Source: Myxococcales bacterium
GTDB taxonomy: Bacteria; Myxococcota_A; Polyangia; Polyangiales; Polyangiaceae
DNA: 64,000 nt
NCBI GenBank assembly: GCA_016794345.1
Contig: JAEUKE010000192.1
Coordinates: 1-64,000 of the forward strand
Direction of reading: 5' to 3'
Part shown: piece after piece, positions 18,374 to 27,592 of the stretch
Layout: each line of letters starts with the position of its first letter
How positions within the stretch are numbered: position 1 is the stretch's first letter
Made by a program: the position numbers and the translations under genes
Notes under the pieces: model-generated
Told to the model about the DNA's origin: nothing
Databases searched by the model: none
What the model saw: only the letters and a program-made list of their open reading frames with translations

Positions 18374-18739
18374 TCAGCGCGGCCTGCGGGCGGCCTCGAC
18401 GAGGATGTTCTCCTCCTTGACGAGGTCGCCGAGGCGGCCGACCAACGTGACCCGCCCGGGCGGGCCGTCGATCACCACCCGGACCCGCACCAGGTTCGTG
18501 CCGGGGTTGAGCGGGACCGACTGCGGGTAGACCCGGTAGGCGGACGGGACCGCCGAGAGCGTGAGCCGCGCCGTCGGCGCGCTCGCCTTCACGTCCGCGA
18601 CCAGCTGGATGGAGCCGCCGGCCTCCATGCGCTTGGGGTTCGCCACCTCGAAGCGCGGGATTGATGCCTCCTCATCCCGCGGGGGGAGGAGGCTCGTGGT
18701 CGAGCTCCGCCGGAAAGGGCTGCGGTTCTGCATGTCCAT
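18374..18739 (-). CDS. small hypothetical protein, beta-rich
   Basis: A 121-residue protein without a signal peptide. The second half alternates hydrophobic and polar residues (TARLTLSAVPSAYRVYP, NLVRVRVVIDGPPGRVTLVGRLGD) as in a single Ig-like beta-sandwich. I do not recognise the family. It lies 133 bp downstream of the FAD oxidoreductase on the same strand, separated by a very stable hairpin. It is convergent with the lipoprotein at 17701, leaving 16 bp between stops. Confidence 0.55.
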   Translation of the reverse strand: MDMQNRSPFRRSSTTSLLPPRDEEASIPRFEVANPKRMEAGGSIQLVADVKASAPTARLTLSAVPSAYRVYPQSVPLNPGTNLVRVRVVIDGPPGRVTLVGRLGDLVKEENILVEAARRPR

Positions 18740-18774
18740 CGGTCACCCTGGGTTGGCGCAGCAGCAGCCGAAGC

Positions 18775-18815
18775 CCTCGGGGCGAGCCCTCCCCAGCTGG
18801 GCTCACGCCCCGAGG
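18775..18815 (-). other. long stable hairpin in the gap
   Basis: A 10-bp perfect outer stem (CCTCGGGGCG/CGCCCCGAGG) and a 5-bp inner stem (AGCCC/GGGCT) are separated by a 2-nt bulge and closed by a 9-nt loop. There is no U-tract after it on either strand. Lying between two minus-strand genes, it may be a processing or stability element, or a non-canonical terminator. Confidence 0.5.
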
Positions 18816-18872
18816 CACCGCCGCTGCGGAAGGGTGGTTGCCGCTGGAGACCGATGTGACGAAGAAAAATGC

Positions 18873-21800
18873 TCAGCCGTGACCGAAGTCCACCCCGGTG
18901 ATGTCCTCCCGCTTCGGGAACCCCGATAGCGCGAGGGAGCAGAGCATGCCGGACATGGTCGCCGACTCCATGGCCCCGACGTTGAGCCCACACCAGGTCC
19001 AGTCGCCGGTCAGGTAGAGATTGGAGAACTCCTCCGGATCGTGGACCTGGAGGCGATACCGGCTGCTCCCCGGGACGCTGAGGACGTAGCGCTCGGTGAG
19101 CGCCACGTTCGCCTTGAAGAATTGGGAGTCGATGCGGTCCTCGCCGACGTGATGCCCGGGGCGCAGATCGACGAGCAGATCCCAGTCGAAGCGGAGCTTG
19201 CCGCCCACCTCGCGCATGGCCTTCGGCCACACGACGCCGATGCCCTCTTCGAGCAGGCGGATCGCGTTCGCGCGCACCTTGGCGGCCTGCGCATCGCAAT
19301 CGAAACAAGGAGGAAGCGGCACCCCGGGCGGCGGCACGTCGTCGTCCGCCATGGTGCTCGTGTAGTAGCCGAGGTTCAGCGGGTACGGATCGGCGGGCCA
19401 CGCCTCGAAGGGGACGATCTCGGTGAGGTCGCCCCACACGTTGAGCCAGCTCTGGTTGTCGTAGTCCCACGACGCGATCGGCCCGCCGACGAACGGAAAG
19501 CCCATCTGCGTCGACGTGGGCTTCAGCCAGAGCTGGAGCGCCTGCGTCCGCACGGTCTTCACGTTCGCCGTCGCCGCTTGCCATTTGGGGCTGGAGGCGA
19601 TCAGCCCGCCGCAGATCCACGGCAGCGCCGCGATGGAGATCCCGAGGACCACGTCGTCGAAGTCACGACCGCGCTCGAGCACCACCTCGCCCGCGTCAAC
19701 AAGCTCCTTGGGCGGGCACTCGAGGTTCACGCCGCTCTGCCGGTATCGCTCCCCTCCGACGATCTGCTCCCAGCGCGGAGCCGCCGGCCAGCACGGCAGC
19801 CCCTTCACGTCGATGAGCGGGTCGTAGCCGCCCTTGTCCTCTTGCTCGGGCGTGATGTCGACCTGGCGGGCGATCCGGATGCGCTTGATGGGCTTGTCCG
19901 GCAGGGTCTCGTCGTGCACGAGCTCGACGACCCGGTGGAAGAACCGGAAGCGGACGCCTCGTTTCTTCATGACGAGGTACATCGGTGCGTAACAGGTGTC
20001 GGCGGTCCCGGCGGCGAAGCGGTAGCCGAACGCCCCCTTGTAAGTGAACAAGGAGCGCACCATCCCGCGGAGAGCGGTGCCCGCCGCGAAGGACTCGTTC
20101 GGCGGATACGTCGCGCCTGGGGGGATGCTCGTGTCGCCGTTCTCGTAAGCGAACGAGGAGTCGTACACGGCGCGAATGACAGGCGAGTCGAGCAGCACGC
20201 CGCCGTCGTCGATGGCGTACTTCTTCACGAAGGCTCGGAAATTGTAATGGTCGAGCACGTCGAACCCGCGCTCGAGCACGCCCTCCTCGAGCATGCCCGT
20301 CAGGTTGGCATAGCCGAAGTTGGCGAGGATCCAGAGGCGGCGCCCCGACGTGTCCGTCATGACGCTCGGCTCGATCTGGCGCCAGAGCCACCGCATGAAC
20401 GCGCCGAGGACGTCACAGACGACGCGCCGCAGCTCCACCTCGACGCCGTCCTTCGCGCGGCGCGCCAGCTCGAGGAGCGCTCCGAACAGATCGTGCCCCG
20501 GCGTCGGGCCATGTTCGGTGGACGCCCCGTGGGAACGCGCCTGCTCGAGCGCCGCGAGGTGCTCCGTCGGATCACCCGCCTCGAGCACGGCGCCCGAGCC
20601 CGCGTGGTCCTTGAACAGCTCGTGAAGCGCCTCGAGCGCCATGAGCACGTACTCCCACAGCGGAAGCAAGAGCCCGCCGCTCCCTGGCACCTCTTCGTTG
20701 GGCGGGTTCTGGATCACCCAGAAGAGGTGCTTGCCTCCGATGTTCTCGGTGAAGACGGCTTCGTTGGCCGGATGGAACGCCTGCTGCCAGGTCGCGAGGG
20801 GCTGATCGGGCGCGCGGCCGAGCTCCGCATAACAGTCGCGCACCTGCCGGAAGCAGTTGTCGTAGAAGCCGAACCAGTTGTGGAGGCCGTGCTCCTCGAT
20901 GCGGTGACCGAGCTCGGGGTTGCGGCCGGTGGCCCCCTTTCCTCCGAGGCGCCAACCGAGCTGATAGACCGTCACGTCCATCTCGGGCGCGCGGGGATTG
21001 TCCGGGTGCGTCAGCTGGAAGGCGGCCGTCATGGCCGATTGCCCGGAGCCCAGCACGACCACGCGGCGCTTCCCCTGGACGGGCCTGGACACCTCGGACG
21101 GTGCGCTCGGCGCGGGCCGCGGGAAGGCGGCGACCATCCGGTCGCGAGGCGGGGGAGAGCCGCTCCGCTCGAGCAGGTCCCGGATGTCGTCCGCGACGCT
21201 CCCTCGTTCGCCGAGCCGCACCAGCTCGATCACCGACGAGACCGGGAACGGCGGACGAGCGATACCGTGAGCGATCTCGGTGACGAACAGATCCATCGCG
21301 CGGATCTCGGTCTCGCGCTGGTGCGCCGGAACCGACGCGAGGCGGGTGGCGTGGCCCCACGCGATCTCGCGCGCGGTCTTCATGCTGAAATCGACGAACG
21401 CGTCCTCCGCGCGCCCGGCGATCCGGTTGATGGCGCGGAGCAGCGGCCAGATCTTCGTCAAATCGTCCATGACGCCGCCGAGCAGCCCGGCGAGCAGGTC
21501 GTTCATCTTGTCGAAATCGGGACGAAACGCGGCCAGGTCGGCGGCGGGCACCGAGTCCGCCACGGCGATGCCGAGGTCGAAATCGATATGAGCGTTCATT
21601 CCCAGGAGGAGGTGCTGCAGGACGATCGGGTCCGCCTGCTGGGCCGTGGAGAACGCGACCTCCCAGCAGCGTGAGCACGGACGCTTCTCCTTCCACGCCT
21701 CGAGCGCGGCCAGGTACCGATTGAAGAAGACGACGTCGAGGCTCTCCATGTGAGCCGGATCGGCGAACTCCCCGTCGGCTATGGCCCAAGCGAACTTCAC

Positions 21801-21917
21801 CGCGACGTGGCGGTAGAGCGCGGTGAAGTAGCCGGTGCGGTCGCTCTCGGCGATCGCACGCGCCGCGAGCTCGTCGATGATGCGGATGACGTCGTGCAGG
21901 TTCTTCGCGGGCCTCAC
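18873..21917 (-). CDS. DUF5995-FAD oxidoreductase fusion
   Basis: 1014 residues from GTG 21917, with AAGGAGG as ribosome site. Residues 1 to about 250 look like DUF5995, including the NAHIDFDL motif at 108-114. A Pro/Ser linker leads to an FAD-binding Rossmann fold, VVVLGSGQSAMTAAFQL at about 286-302, then the amine-oxidase/phytoene-desaturase-type pattern YQLGWRLGGKGATGRN. The C-terminal part keeps a second flavin-contact region (LYLTGDWTWCGLNVGAMESA). The protein is probably cytosolic or peripheral. The substrate is unknown, perhaps a lipid or isoprenoid. It follows the cyclase/AAA gene after 27 nt and may share its transcript. Its size, near 1000 residues, is about twice that of the plain FAD family. 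Confidence 0.8.
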   Translation of the reverse strand: MRPAKNLHDVIRIIDELAARAIAESDRTGYFTALYRHVAVKFAWAIADGEFADPAHMESLDVVFFNRYLAALEAWKEKRPCSRCWEVAFSTAQQADPIVLQHLLLGMNAHIDFDLGIAVADSVPAADLAAFRPDFDKMNDLLAGLLGGVMDDLTKIWPLLRAINRIAGRAEDAFVDFSMKTAREIAWGHATRLASVPAHQRETEIRAMDLFVTEIAHGIARPPFPVSSVIELVRLGERGSVADDIRDLLERSGSPPPRDRMVAAFPRPAPSAPSEVSRPVQGKRRVVVLGSGQSAMTAAFQLTHPDNPRAPEMDVTVYQLGWRLGGKGATGRNPELGHRIEEHGLHNWFGFYDNCFRQVRDCYAELGRAPDQPLATWQQAFHPANEAVFTENIGGKHLFWVIQNPPNEEVPGSGGLLLPLWEYVLMALEALHELFKDHAGSGAVLEAGDPTEHLAALEQARSHGASTEHGPTPGHDLFGALLELARRAKDGVEVELRRVVCDVLGAFMRWLWRQIEPSVMTDTSGRRLWILANFGYANLTGMLEEGVLERGFDVLDHYNFRAFVKKYAIDDGGVLLDSPVIRAVYDSSFAYENGDTSIPPGATYPPNESFAAGTALRGMVRSLFTYKGAFGYRFAAGTADTCYAPMYLVMKKRGVRFRFFHRVVELVHDETLPDKPIKRIRIARQVDITPEQEDKGGYDPLIDVKGLPCWPAAPRWEQIVGGERYRQSGVNLECPPKELVDAGEVVLERGRDFDDVVLGISIAALPWICGGLIASSPKWQAATANVKTVRTQALQLWLKPTSTQMGFPFVGGPIASWDYDNQSWLNVWGDLTEIVPFEAWPADPYPLNLGYYTSTMADDDVPPPGVPLPPCFDCDAQAAKVRANAIRLLEEGIGVVWPKAMREVGGKLRFDWDLLVDLRPGHHVGEDRIDSQFFKANVALTERYVLSVPGSSRYRLQVHDPEEFSNLYLTGDWTWCGLNVGAMESATMSGMLCSLALSGFPKREDITGVDFGHG

Positions 21918-21944
21918 CGTTCGGTCCTCCTTCGAGAGCGTGTC

Positions 21945-24900
21945 TCAGTCTGCCGCGCTCGCTTCGCGCGTATGGATCCGTGCCCCCACCGACTCGAGCT
22001 TGGCCAGGCCGCTCGCGGCGAGACCGGGCGCCTCCTTCGCGGGCGCGACGCTGGCGAGCGCCAGGAGGAGCCGGCCTTCTTCGGTCACCATTCCGAGCTC
22101 GCGAGCCGCGGCGAGCCCCGCCTCGTAGGAGCGCCGCGCGGCGCCCGTCCGGCCGCGACCGCTCGCGAGCCGCCCACCGGCCAAGCAGGCCGCGGGCCTC
22201 GCGATGGGAAACAGACGCCCGAACCCCTCGAGCCACCGGCACGCCTGCTCGGCGCGCGCTCGGGCGCGGCGCGGATCGGCGCCTGCGGCCCGGCCTTCGA
22301 AGGCGGCCGCGAGATACGCGTCCGCTACCGCGACATAACCGTCCAGCGAGATGTGACCGGTCGGTCGCCCCTTCGCGCGCTCGATGAGCTCGAAGGCGCG
22401 ATCGATATGCGACCATCCGGCCGGGTCACCCTGCCGGAGCAGCGCGGCGCCGAGCATGCCCACGCAGCTGATCTCCATCAACCCGACGGTGTTGCGATCC
22501 AGGAGCGCGATCGATCGGGAGAGCAGCCGCACGGCCTCCGGGAGCCTGCCGCGCACCAGCGCAATGGCGCCCAGCCACCCGGTGCCCCAGATCTCCTGGA
22601 CGAATCGGTCGTCGCCCGTTCGCGTGGCGAGCAACGTCTCGAGCGTACGCTCGGCGTCCGCGTAGCGGCTCGCGAGGTATTGGGTCGTGCCGAGCAGCCC
22701 GAGCGCGTCGCGGCGCCTGCCGATCTCACCGAGCTTCTCGAACGTGGCCGCGGCCTCCGTCTCGTCGCGCTCGACCTCGTCGAACTCGCCGAAGGCGGCG
22801 CCAGAGAGAGAGCGCTGGTGGCAGAGCATCGCGCGGGAACGTGGGTTCGCCAGACCGGCCACCACGCCCTCCGAGAGCGCCTCGTACCGGCGGCAGAGCG
22901 AGCGCTGGCCGACGACGCCCGCGATGATCGAGAGGACCGCGTAGGCCTCGGCGAGCTCCTCCGAAGGGCCGGCGCGCTCGGCGACGTTCACCTGCCGGAG
23001 GGCCGCGTAGATGCTCGGGCCCTGCAGCCCGCCCAGGTAGTAGACCTCCGACAGGTTCTGATAGAGCGAGACGGCCGTCCGCATGTCGTCTCGCCTCGAG
23101 CTCGGCGAGGAAATGGCTGCGCGCGAGGGAACGATGCGGTGGGCCACCTGCGTCGCGAGCTCGCCGACGATGCCGGAGACCAGCTTCGCTCCGGCCTTGG
23201 GCACGTCCTTGTCGAAGACCCGCACGGCCTCCTCGGCTCGCTCGGTGCTGCGCGGGAGATCGCCGAGGCGATACCAGGCATTGGCGATGCGCCGCTTGTG
23301 GTGGGCGCGGACGGCCTCCGGCACCGTCGGCGGAGCCAAGGCGAGCGCGCGCTCGAGGAAGACCGTCGTCTCTCGGAAGGCGCCGGCGCGGAGCGCGGCC
23401 TCCCCCGCGGATCCGAAATGGTCGGCGGCGCGCGCGCCGTCCTCCGCGCCCACGTAATGGTAGGCGAGCGTGACGTGCCACGGGCCGAGGTCGGCCGCGT
23501 GCCTTGCGCTGAGGTGCGCGGCTGCGGCGCGGTGCAGCTCGCGCTTCGTCGCGAAGAGGAGCCGACCGTAGGCCACGTCCCGGACGAGCGCGTGACGAAA
23601 GGCGAGCTCGCCGTCCCGCCATTCGAGGAGATCGCGGGCTGTCAGGCGGTCGACCGCGCGTTCGAGCTCGTTCGGCGACGGGGCGCGCTCGCCCGCGACG
23701 ACCGCGGCGAGCGCCTCGGCGTCGAAATGGGCGCCGAGGACGCTCGCCCGCCCGAGCACCGCGAGCTCGCTCGGATCCAGCCGATCGAGGCGTTCGCCGA
23801 TGAGCCCTTCCACGGTGCCGGGCAGATCGATCGTCGCTTCGTCGAACGACTCCGCGAGCGTGCATTCGCTTCCCGCGACCGCGACGTGACCCGACTCGAG
23901 CAGGCTCGCGGTGAGGACGTCCGCCAGGAGCGGGTGCCCCGCGGCCCGCGTGACGAGGAACTGCGCGAGGCGCTCCGGCACGCGCGGCGCGCCGAGCCGC
24001 GCGCACGCGACCGCCAACGTGTCTTGGTCGCTGAGGCCCGAGAGCACGACCCGCGCGGCGCTCGCCTCGAAGAGCTTCGCCTCGTCGTCCGATCGCTCCG
24101 GGTCGCCGCTCTCGCGCGGGCGGGCGAGGACGACGAGGACGACACCTTGGATCTCCTGGATCAGGCGGCGCGCGAGCGCCCACGACGCGGTGTCGATCCA
24201 CTGCGCGTCGTCGAGCAACACGAGGAGCGGCGTCGCGCTGGCCTTCATCGCCGAGGAGAGGAGGCGCACGGCGATCTCGCGGGTGTTGTCGGCGCGAACC
24301 TCGTCGGTCATCCAGCGCACGAGCTCGTTCTCGGGCAGCGCGAGGCCCACGACCGGCCCGAGGAGCGGCATTCGATCCGCCATGTCCGGCGCGATCTCCG
24401 CCGCGCGCGCCAGGGTGTGCGCGGCGGCGTTCGCGTCTCCGGGCTCGATCGCGAGCAGCTCGTGGAACGGGCCGCGCCACGCGCGGAAGGGGTTGTCGCG
24501 CTCCACGGCGTCTCCAGCGCCGGAGAGGGTCCGCGCGCCTTCGGCGCGGGCGCGCGAGAGCATCGCCGCGGCGAGCTTGGTCTTGCCCATGCCGGCGGCC
24601 GCCTCGACGAAGAAGACACCGCTGTGCCCGGCTCGGGCGTCTCGAATCATCGCGTCGAGCTTGCCGATCTCGGCCGCTCGACCGACGAACGTCGCTCCGC
24701 TCGGCGCGGGTGCGGCGAGGCTCTGCGCGCGCGCTTCGAGCGAGAACACCGAGACGGGCGCGGGCTTTCCCTTGATCGCGAGCTCCCCTCTGGAGGCCGT
24801 CCCCACCTCGGGCGCCGCGGCGGAGAAGGCCGAGCTGACGAGGACCTCGCCCGGTGCGGCGGCTTGCATGAGCCGAGCCGCGAAGTTCACGACGTCCCCC

Positions 24901-25991
24901 ATGACGGCGTACGCGGCCCGCTCGGACGACCCGATCACGCCGCTCCACGCGCGGCCGTAGGTCATGCCCAGGCGGAGCGGGCTCGGAGCGATGGCAGCGG
25001 GCAGCGCGCGGAGCTCCCGCGCGACGGCCGCTGCGCGGCGGACCGCGTCGGGCTGTGCGACCGGGGCGCCGACGACGCCATACAGGTAGCTGCCTTTGTC
25101 GCCGATCGTGAGGTCGAGGAGGGAGCCGCCGCTCCGATCGAACACGGCTTGGACGGCACGAACGAGTCGATCGAGCGTCCGACCGGCGTCGGGATCGTCG
25201 TCGTAGTCGATGCCTTCGAACGCAACGAAGACAGGCACCACCGAGCGGAGGTCCGCAAAGCTCGGCTCGCTCCGGAGCCGAGCACCAAGCGCGCTCGGCA
25301 CCCAGCTCTCCAGCGCGTGAGCATCGAACGTGGGCTCGTCCGCCGCCGGCCACGGCGTCTCACCGGGCAGCACGTCGAGGCCATCGAGGACGAAGAGCTC
25401 ACCGCGATCGTCCTTCGGGCTCGTGGGTCTCCCGCCGACCTGCTCCGCGACCTCGCGGGTGACGACGACCTCGCCGGCAGCGGCGTGCCGCTCGGCGCGC
25501 GCCATGTTTGCGATCGTGCGACCGGCGAGCGTGTCGACGAGTCGGACCTTGGGATCGCCGATCAGCAGGCGCCGCGCGGCTCCGGACGCGACGGCGACCT
25601 TGAGGGACATCACCTCGGGCTCGCTCGCGCCGCCGGCGAAGCCGCGCTGCATCGCGAGCCCACACGCGACGGCGCGCCGGGCACCGCTCGCCTGGACGGC
25701 GTGCTCGAACGGCAGGTCATCGAACCAACACGTCACCGAGTCGCCGGCGAAGGCGATGACGCTCCCCGCGTACGCATGCACCTGTCTCACGAGGATCGAG
25801 TGGACCCGGTTGATGCGGACGAGCAGCTCCTCGGCCGCGCGCTTGGGACCAAACGCCTCTTCGAGACGGGACGCGAGACCGGAGAAGCCCGTCACGTCCG
25901 CGAAGAGCGCCGCGCCCTGGCAACGCTCCGGGAGCGCCGTCCCGCGGGCGATCGCGCGGCGGCGGTCGATGGGAACGTGCGCTGCGAACAC
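21945..25991 (-). CDS. adenylate/guanylate cyclase - AAA ATPase - TPR regulatory protein
   Basis: About 1348 residues from GTG 25991; a TTG at 26030 is the alternative. Two class III cyclase-like domains come first. The first keeps likely metal Asp residues (ALFADVTGFSG and AFAGDSVTCWF). The second (VFVAFEGIDYDD, LTIGDKGSYLYGVVG) looks partly degenerate. A P-loop ATPase follows (EAAAGMGKTKLAAAML), then a Walker-B-like LLVLLDDAQW and a long helical TPR-like region. Such proteins are large ATP-switch regulators. The start was chosen because TATCTT lies 8 nt upstream. It is divergent from a kinase with a cyclic-nucleotide-binding domain, a possible receptor for its product. Confidence 0.87.
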   Translation of the reverse strand: MFAAHVPIDRRRAIARGTALPERCQGAALFADVTGFSGLASRLEEAFGPKRAAEELLVRINRVHSILVRQVHAYAGSVIAFAGDSVTCWFDDLPFEHAVQASGARRAVACGLAMQRGFAGGASEPEVMSLKVAVASGAARRLLIGDPKVRLVDTLAGRTIANMARAERHAAAGEVVVTREVAEQVGGRPTSPKDDRGELFVLDGLDVLPGETPWPAADEPTFDAHALESWVPSALGARLRSEPSFADLRSVVPVFVAFEGIDYDDDPDAGRTLDRLVRAVQAVFDRSGGSLLDLTIGDKGSYLYGVVGAPVAQPDAVRRAAAVARELRALPAAIAPSPLRLGMTYGRAWSGVIGSSERAAYAVMGDVVNFAARLMQAAAPGEVLVSSAFSAAAPEVGTASRGELAIKGKPAPVSVFSLEARAQSLAAPAPSGATFVGRAAEIGKLDAMIRDARAGHSGVFFVEAAAGMGKTKLAAAMLSRARAEGARTLSGAGDAVERDNPFRAWRGPFHELLAIEPGDANAAAHTLARAAEIAPDMADRMPLLGPVVGLALPENELVRWMTDEVRADNTREIAVRLLSSAMKASATPLLVLLDDAQWIDTASWALARRLIQEIQGVVLVVLARPRESGDPERSDDEAKLFEASAARVVLSGLSDQDTLAVACARLGAPRVPERLAQFLVTRAAGHPLLADVLTASLLESGHVAVAGSECTLAESFDEATIDLPGTVEGLIGERLDRLDPSELAVLGRASVLGAHFDAEALAAVVAGERAPSPNELERAVDRLTARDLLEWRDGELAFRHALVRDVAYGRLLFATKRELHRAAAAHLSARHAADLGPWHVTLAYHYVGAEDGARAADHFGSAGEAALRAGAFRETTVFLERALALAPPTVPEAVRAHHKRRIANAWYRLGDLPRSTERAEEAVRVFDKDVPKAGAKLVSGIVGELATQVAHRIVPSRAAISSPSSRRDDMRTAVSLYQNLSEVYYLGGLQGPSIYAALRQVNVAERAGPSEELAEAYAVLSIIAGVVGQRSLCRRYEALSEGVVAGLANPRSRAMLCHQRSLSGAAFGEFDEVERDETEAAATFEKLGEIGRRRDALGLLGTTQYLASRYADAERTLETLLATRTGDDRFVQEIWGTGWLGAIALVRGRLPEAVRLLSRSIALLDRNTVGLMEISCVGMLGAALLRQGDPAGWSHIDRAFELIERAKGRPTGHISLDGYVAVADAYLAAAFEGRAAGADPRRARARAEQACRWLEGFGRLFPIARPAACLAGGRLASGRGRTGAARRSYEAGLAAARELGMVTEEGRLLLALASVAPAKEAPGLAASGLAKLESVGARIHTREASAAD

Positions 25992-25999
25992 TGCCGCGC

Positions 26000-26005
26000 A
26001 AGATA
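26000..26005 (-). promoter_or_regulatory. -10-like hexamer TATCTT
   Basis: On the minus strand TATCTT lies 8 nt before the GTG at 25991. It supports that start and a short-leader transcript for the cyclase gene. Confidence 0.35.
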
Positions 26006-26063
26006 CGCCACCCTCTCGGGCTTGAGGCAAGTCGTGGTACGGTTCCGACCTGAGGTTCTGCTG

Positions 26064-27551
26064 TTGAGCGGCGATTCGTCAGGGCGTGAGCCCAAGCCGG
26101 CGGTGACCACCGTGAAGTGCTCGATCCCCGAGAGCATCGCCAACCTGATTCCGCCCGCCCTCCGCCGCGACGAACGGGAGGTGCCGACCGTGGAGGAAGA
26201 GGTCCCCGCGGAGATCCCGCTCTTCCTCTCCGTGAAGGCCCCGAGCAGCCAGGACACGCCCGCGCCTCCCCCCGAGAGCGGCGTGTCCCCGCGGCCGAGC
26301 GAGCCTCCCGGCGACGGCCGCGTCCACGAGCGCTTGCGAGAGATCGCCGCCCTCTCGCAGCCCGATCGCTACGCTTACCTCGATCTGCTCGGCCGCGGAG
26401 GCATGGGCGTCGTCCATCGCGTCGCCGACCGCGTCCTCGGGCGCGAGGCGGCCATGAAGCTGCTCGAGGGCCCGCTCGGCGATCGCCCGGTCGAGGTGCT
26501 GCGGTTCCTGGAGGAGGCGCAAATCACCGGCCAGCTCGATCATCCGGGCATCGTCCCCGTCCACGACTTCGGCATCGGCGCCGACGGCTCACGCGCCTAC
26601 TTCACGATGAAGCTCGTCCGAGGCGACACGCTGGCGCGGCTCATCTCCACGCACCGAGCGCTCGGTCTCGAGGGCCGCACCCTCGAGCGGCTCTTGCGGG
26701 CGTTCGTGCGGGTCTGCGAAGCGGTCTCCTTCGCCCACGCCCGGCGTGTGGTCCACCGCGACCTGAAGCCCGACAACATCCTCCTCGGCAGCCACGGCGA
26801 GGTCTACGTGATGGACTGGGGCCTCGCGCGCGTCGTCGAAGGGGGTCGCCCCTCCGAGAGGGCGGTGACCCGCGGGCCAGTCGCGGGGACCCCCGCCTAC
26901 ATGGCGCCCGAGCAAGCGCAGGGCCGCAACGAGGACATCGATCAGCGGTCCGACGTGTTCGGCCTCGGCGGCATCCTCTACGCCATCCTCGTCGGTCGCG
27001 GCCCCTTCCAGGCCGACAAGCCCGAGAAGTCGCTGCTCATGGCGCAGCGCTACGAGCTCGAGCGGATCGACGACCAGCGGGAGAACGTTCCCCCCGAGCT
27101 CGCGCGGATCGCCATGAAGGCGCTCGCCGAGCATCCCGACGACCGCTACCCGACGGTGGAGGAGCTCGCTCGGGACGTGGAGGAGTTCCTGCGCGGCGGA
27201 GGCTGGTTCGTCACCCGGAAGTACGAGCCCGGCACGACGATCATCGAAGAGGGCGAGCCCGGCAGCGCGGCGTACGTCCTCGTCGAGGGGACGTGTGAGG
27301 TGATGAAGATGGTGGACGGCCACCGCATCAAGCTGCGTACCCTCGGCCCCGGAGACGTCTTCGGCGAGACGGCCGTCTTCACGGCCAAGCCGAGGAGCGC
27401 GACCGTCATCGCGGTCGATCACGTCACCGTGAAGGTCGTGACGCGCGAGTCCCTCGAGCGCGAGCTCGACCGGAGCCCCTGGATGGGCGCCTTCGTCCGC
27501 GCGGTCGCCGAGCGCTTCCGCGAGGCAGACGAGAAGCTCTCGAAGCGTTGA
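26064..27551 (+). CDS. Ser/Thr protein kinase fused to a cyclic-nucleotide-binding domain
   Basis: About 495 residues. The kinase core has GRGGMGVVH, the Lys in AAMKLL, HRDLKPDNIL with Asp233, and DWGLAR in place of DFG (Asp251). After it comes a cNMP-binding fold with the phosphate-binding cassette FGETAVFTAKPRSATV (Gly434, Glu435, Arg444), so it resembles a bacterial cyclic-nucleotide-regulated kinase. There is no transmembrane helix. The start is uncertain: TTG 26064 has GAGG 8 nt upstream and TACGGT at 26038, but GTG 26034, 26103 and 26112 are in frame. It is divergent from the cyclase gene. Confidence 0.88.
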   Translation: MSGDSSGREPKPAVTTVKCSIPESIANLIPPALRRDEREVPTVEEEVPAEIPLFLSVKAPSSQDTPAPPPESGVSPRPSEPPGDGRVHERLREIAALSQPDRYAYLDLLGRGGMGVVHRVADRVLGREAAMKLLEGPLGDRPVEVLRFLEEAQITGQLDHPGIVPVHDFGIGADGSRAYFTMKLVRGDTLARLISTHRALGLEGRTLERLLRAFVRVCEAVSFAHARRVVHRDLKPDNILLGSHGEVYVMDWGLARVVEGGRPSERAVTRGPVAGTPAYMAPEQAQGRNEDIDQRSDVFGLGGILYAILVGRGPFQADKPEKSLLMAQRYELERIDDQRENVPPELARIAMKALAEHPDDRYPTVEELARDVEEFLRGGGWFVTRKYEPGTTIIEEGEPGSAAYVLVEGTCEVMKMVDGHRIKLRTLGPGDVFGETAVFTAKPRSATVIAVDHVTVKVVTRESLERELDRSPWMGAFVRAVAERFREADEKLSKR

Positions 27552-27576
27552 GCGCGAACCGAGCCGCGGAGCGGTG

Positions 27577-27582
27577 TACCAT
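27577..27582 (+). promoter_or_regulatory. -10-like hexamer TACCAT
   Basis: TACCAT lies 10 nt before the ATG of the next lipoprotein gene. It supports ATG 27593 over the upstream in-frame TTG that overlaps the kinase stop. Confidence 0.35.
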
Positions 27583-27592
27583 CGCGCGACCC

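Noticed and set aside
21750-26063. A very long frame in phase with the kinase-cNMP gene
   Set aside because: It covers the cyclase and FAD genes in antisense and has no recognisable domain. Only the part from about 26034-26112 on is the real kinase.
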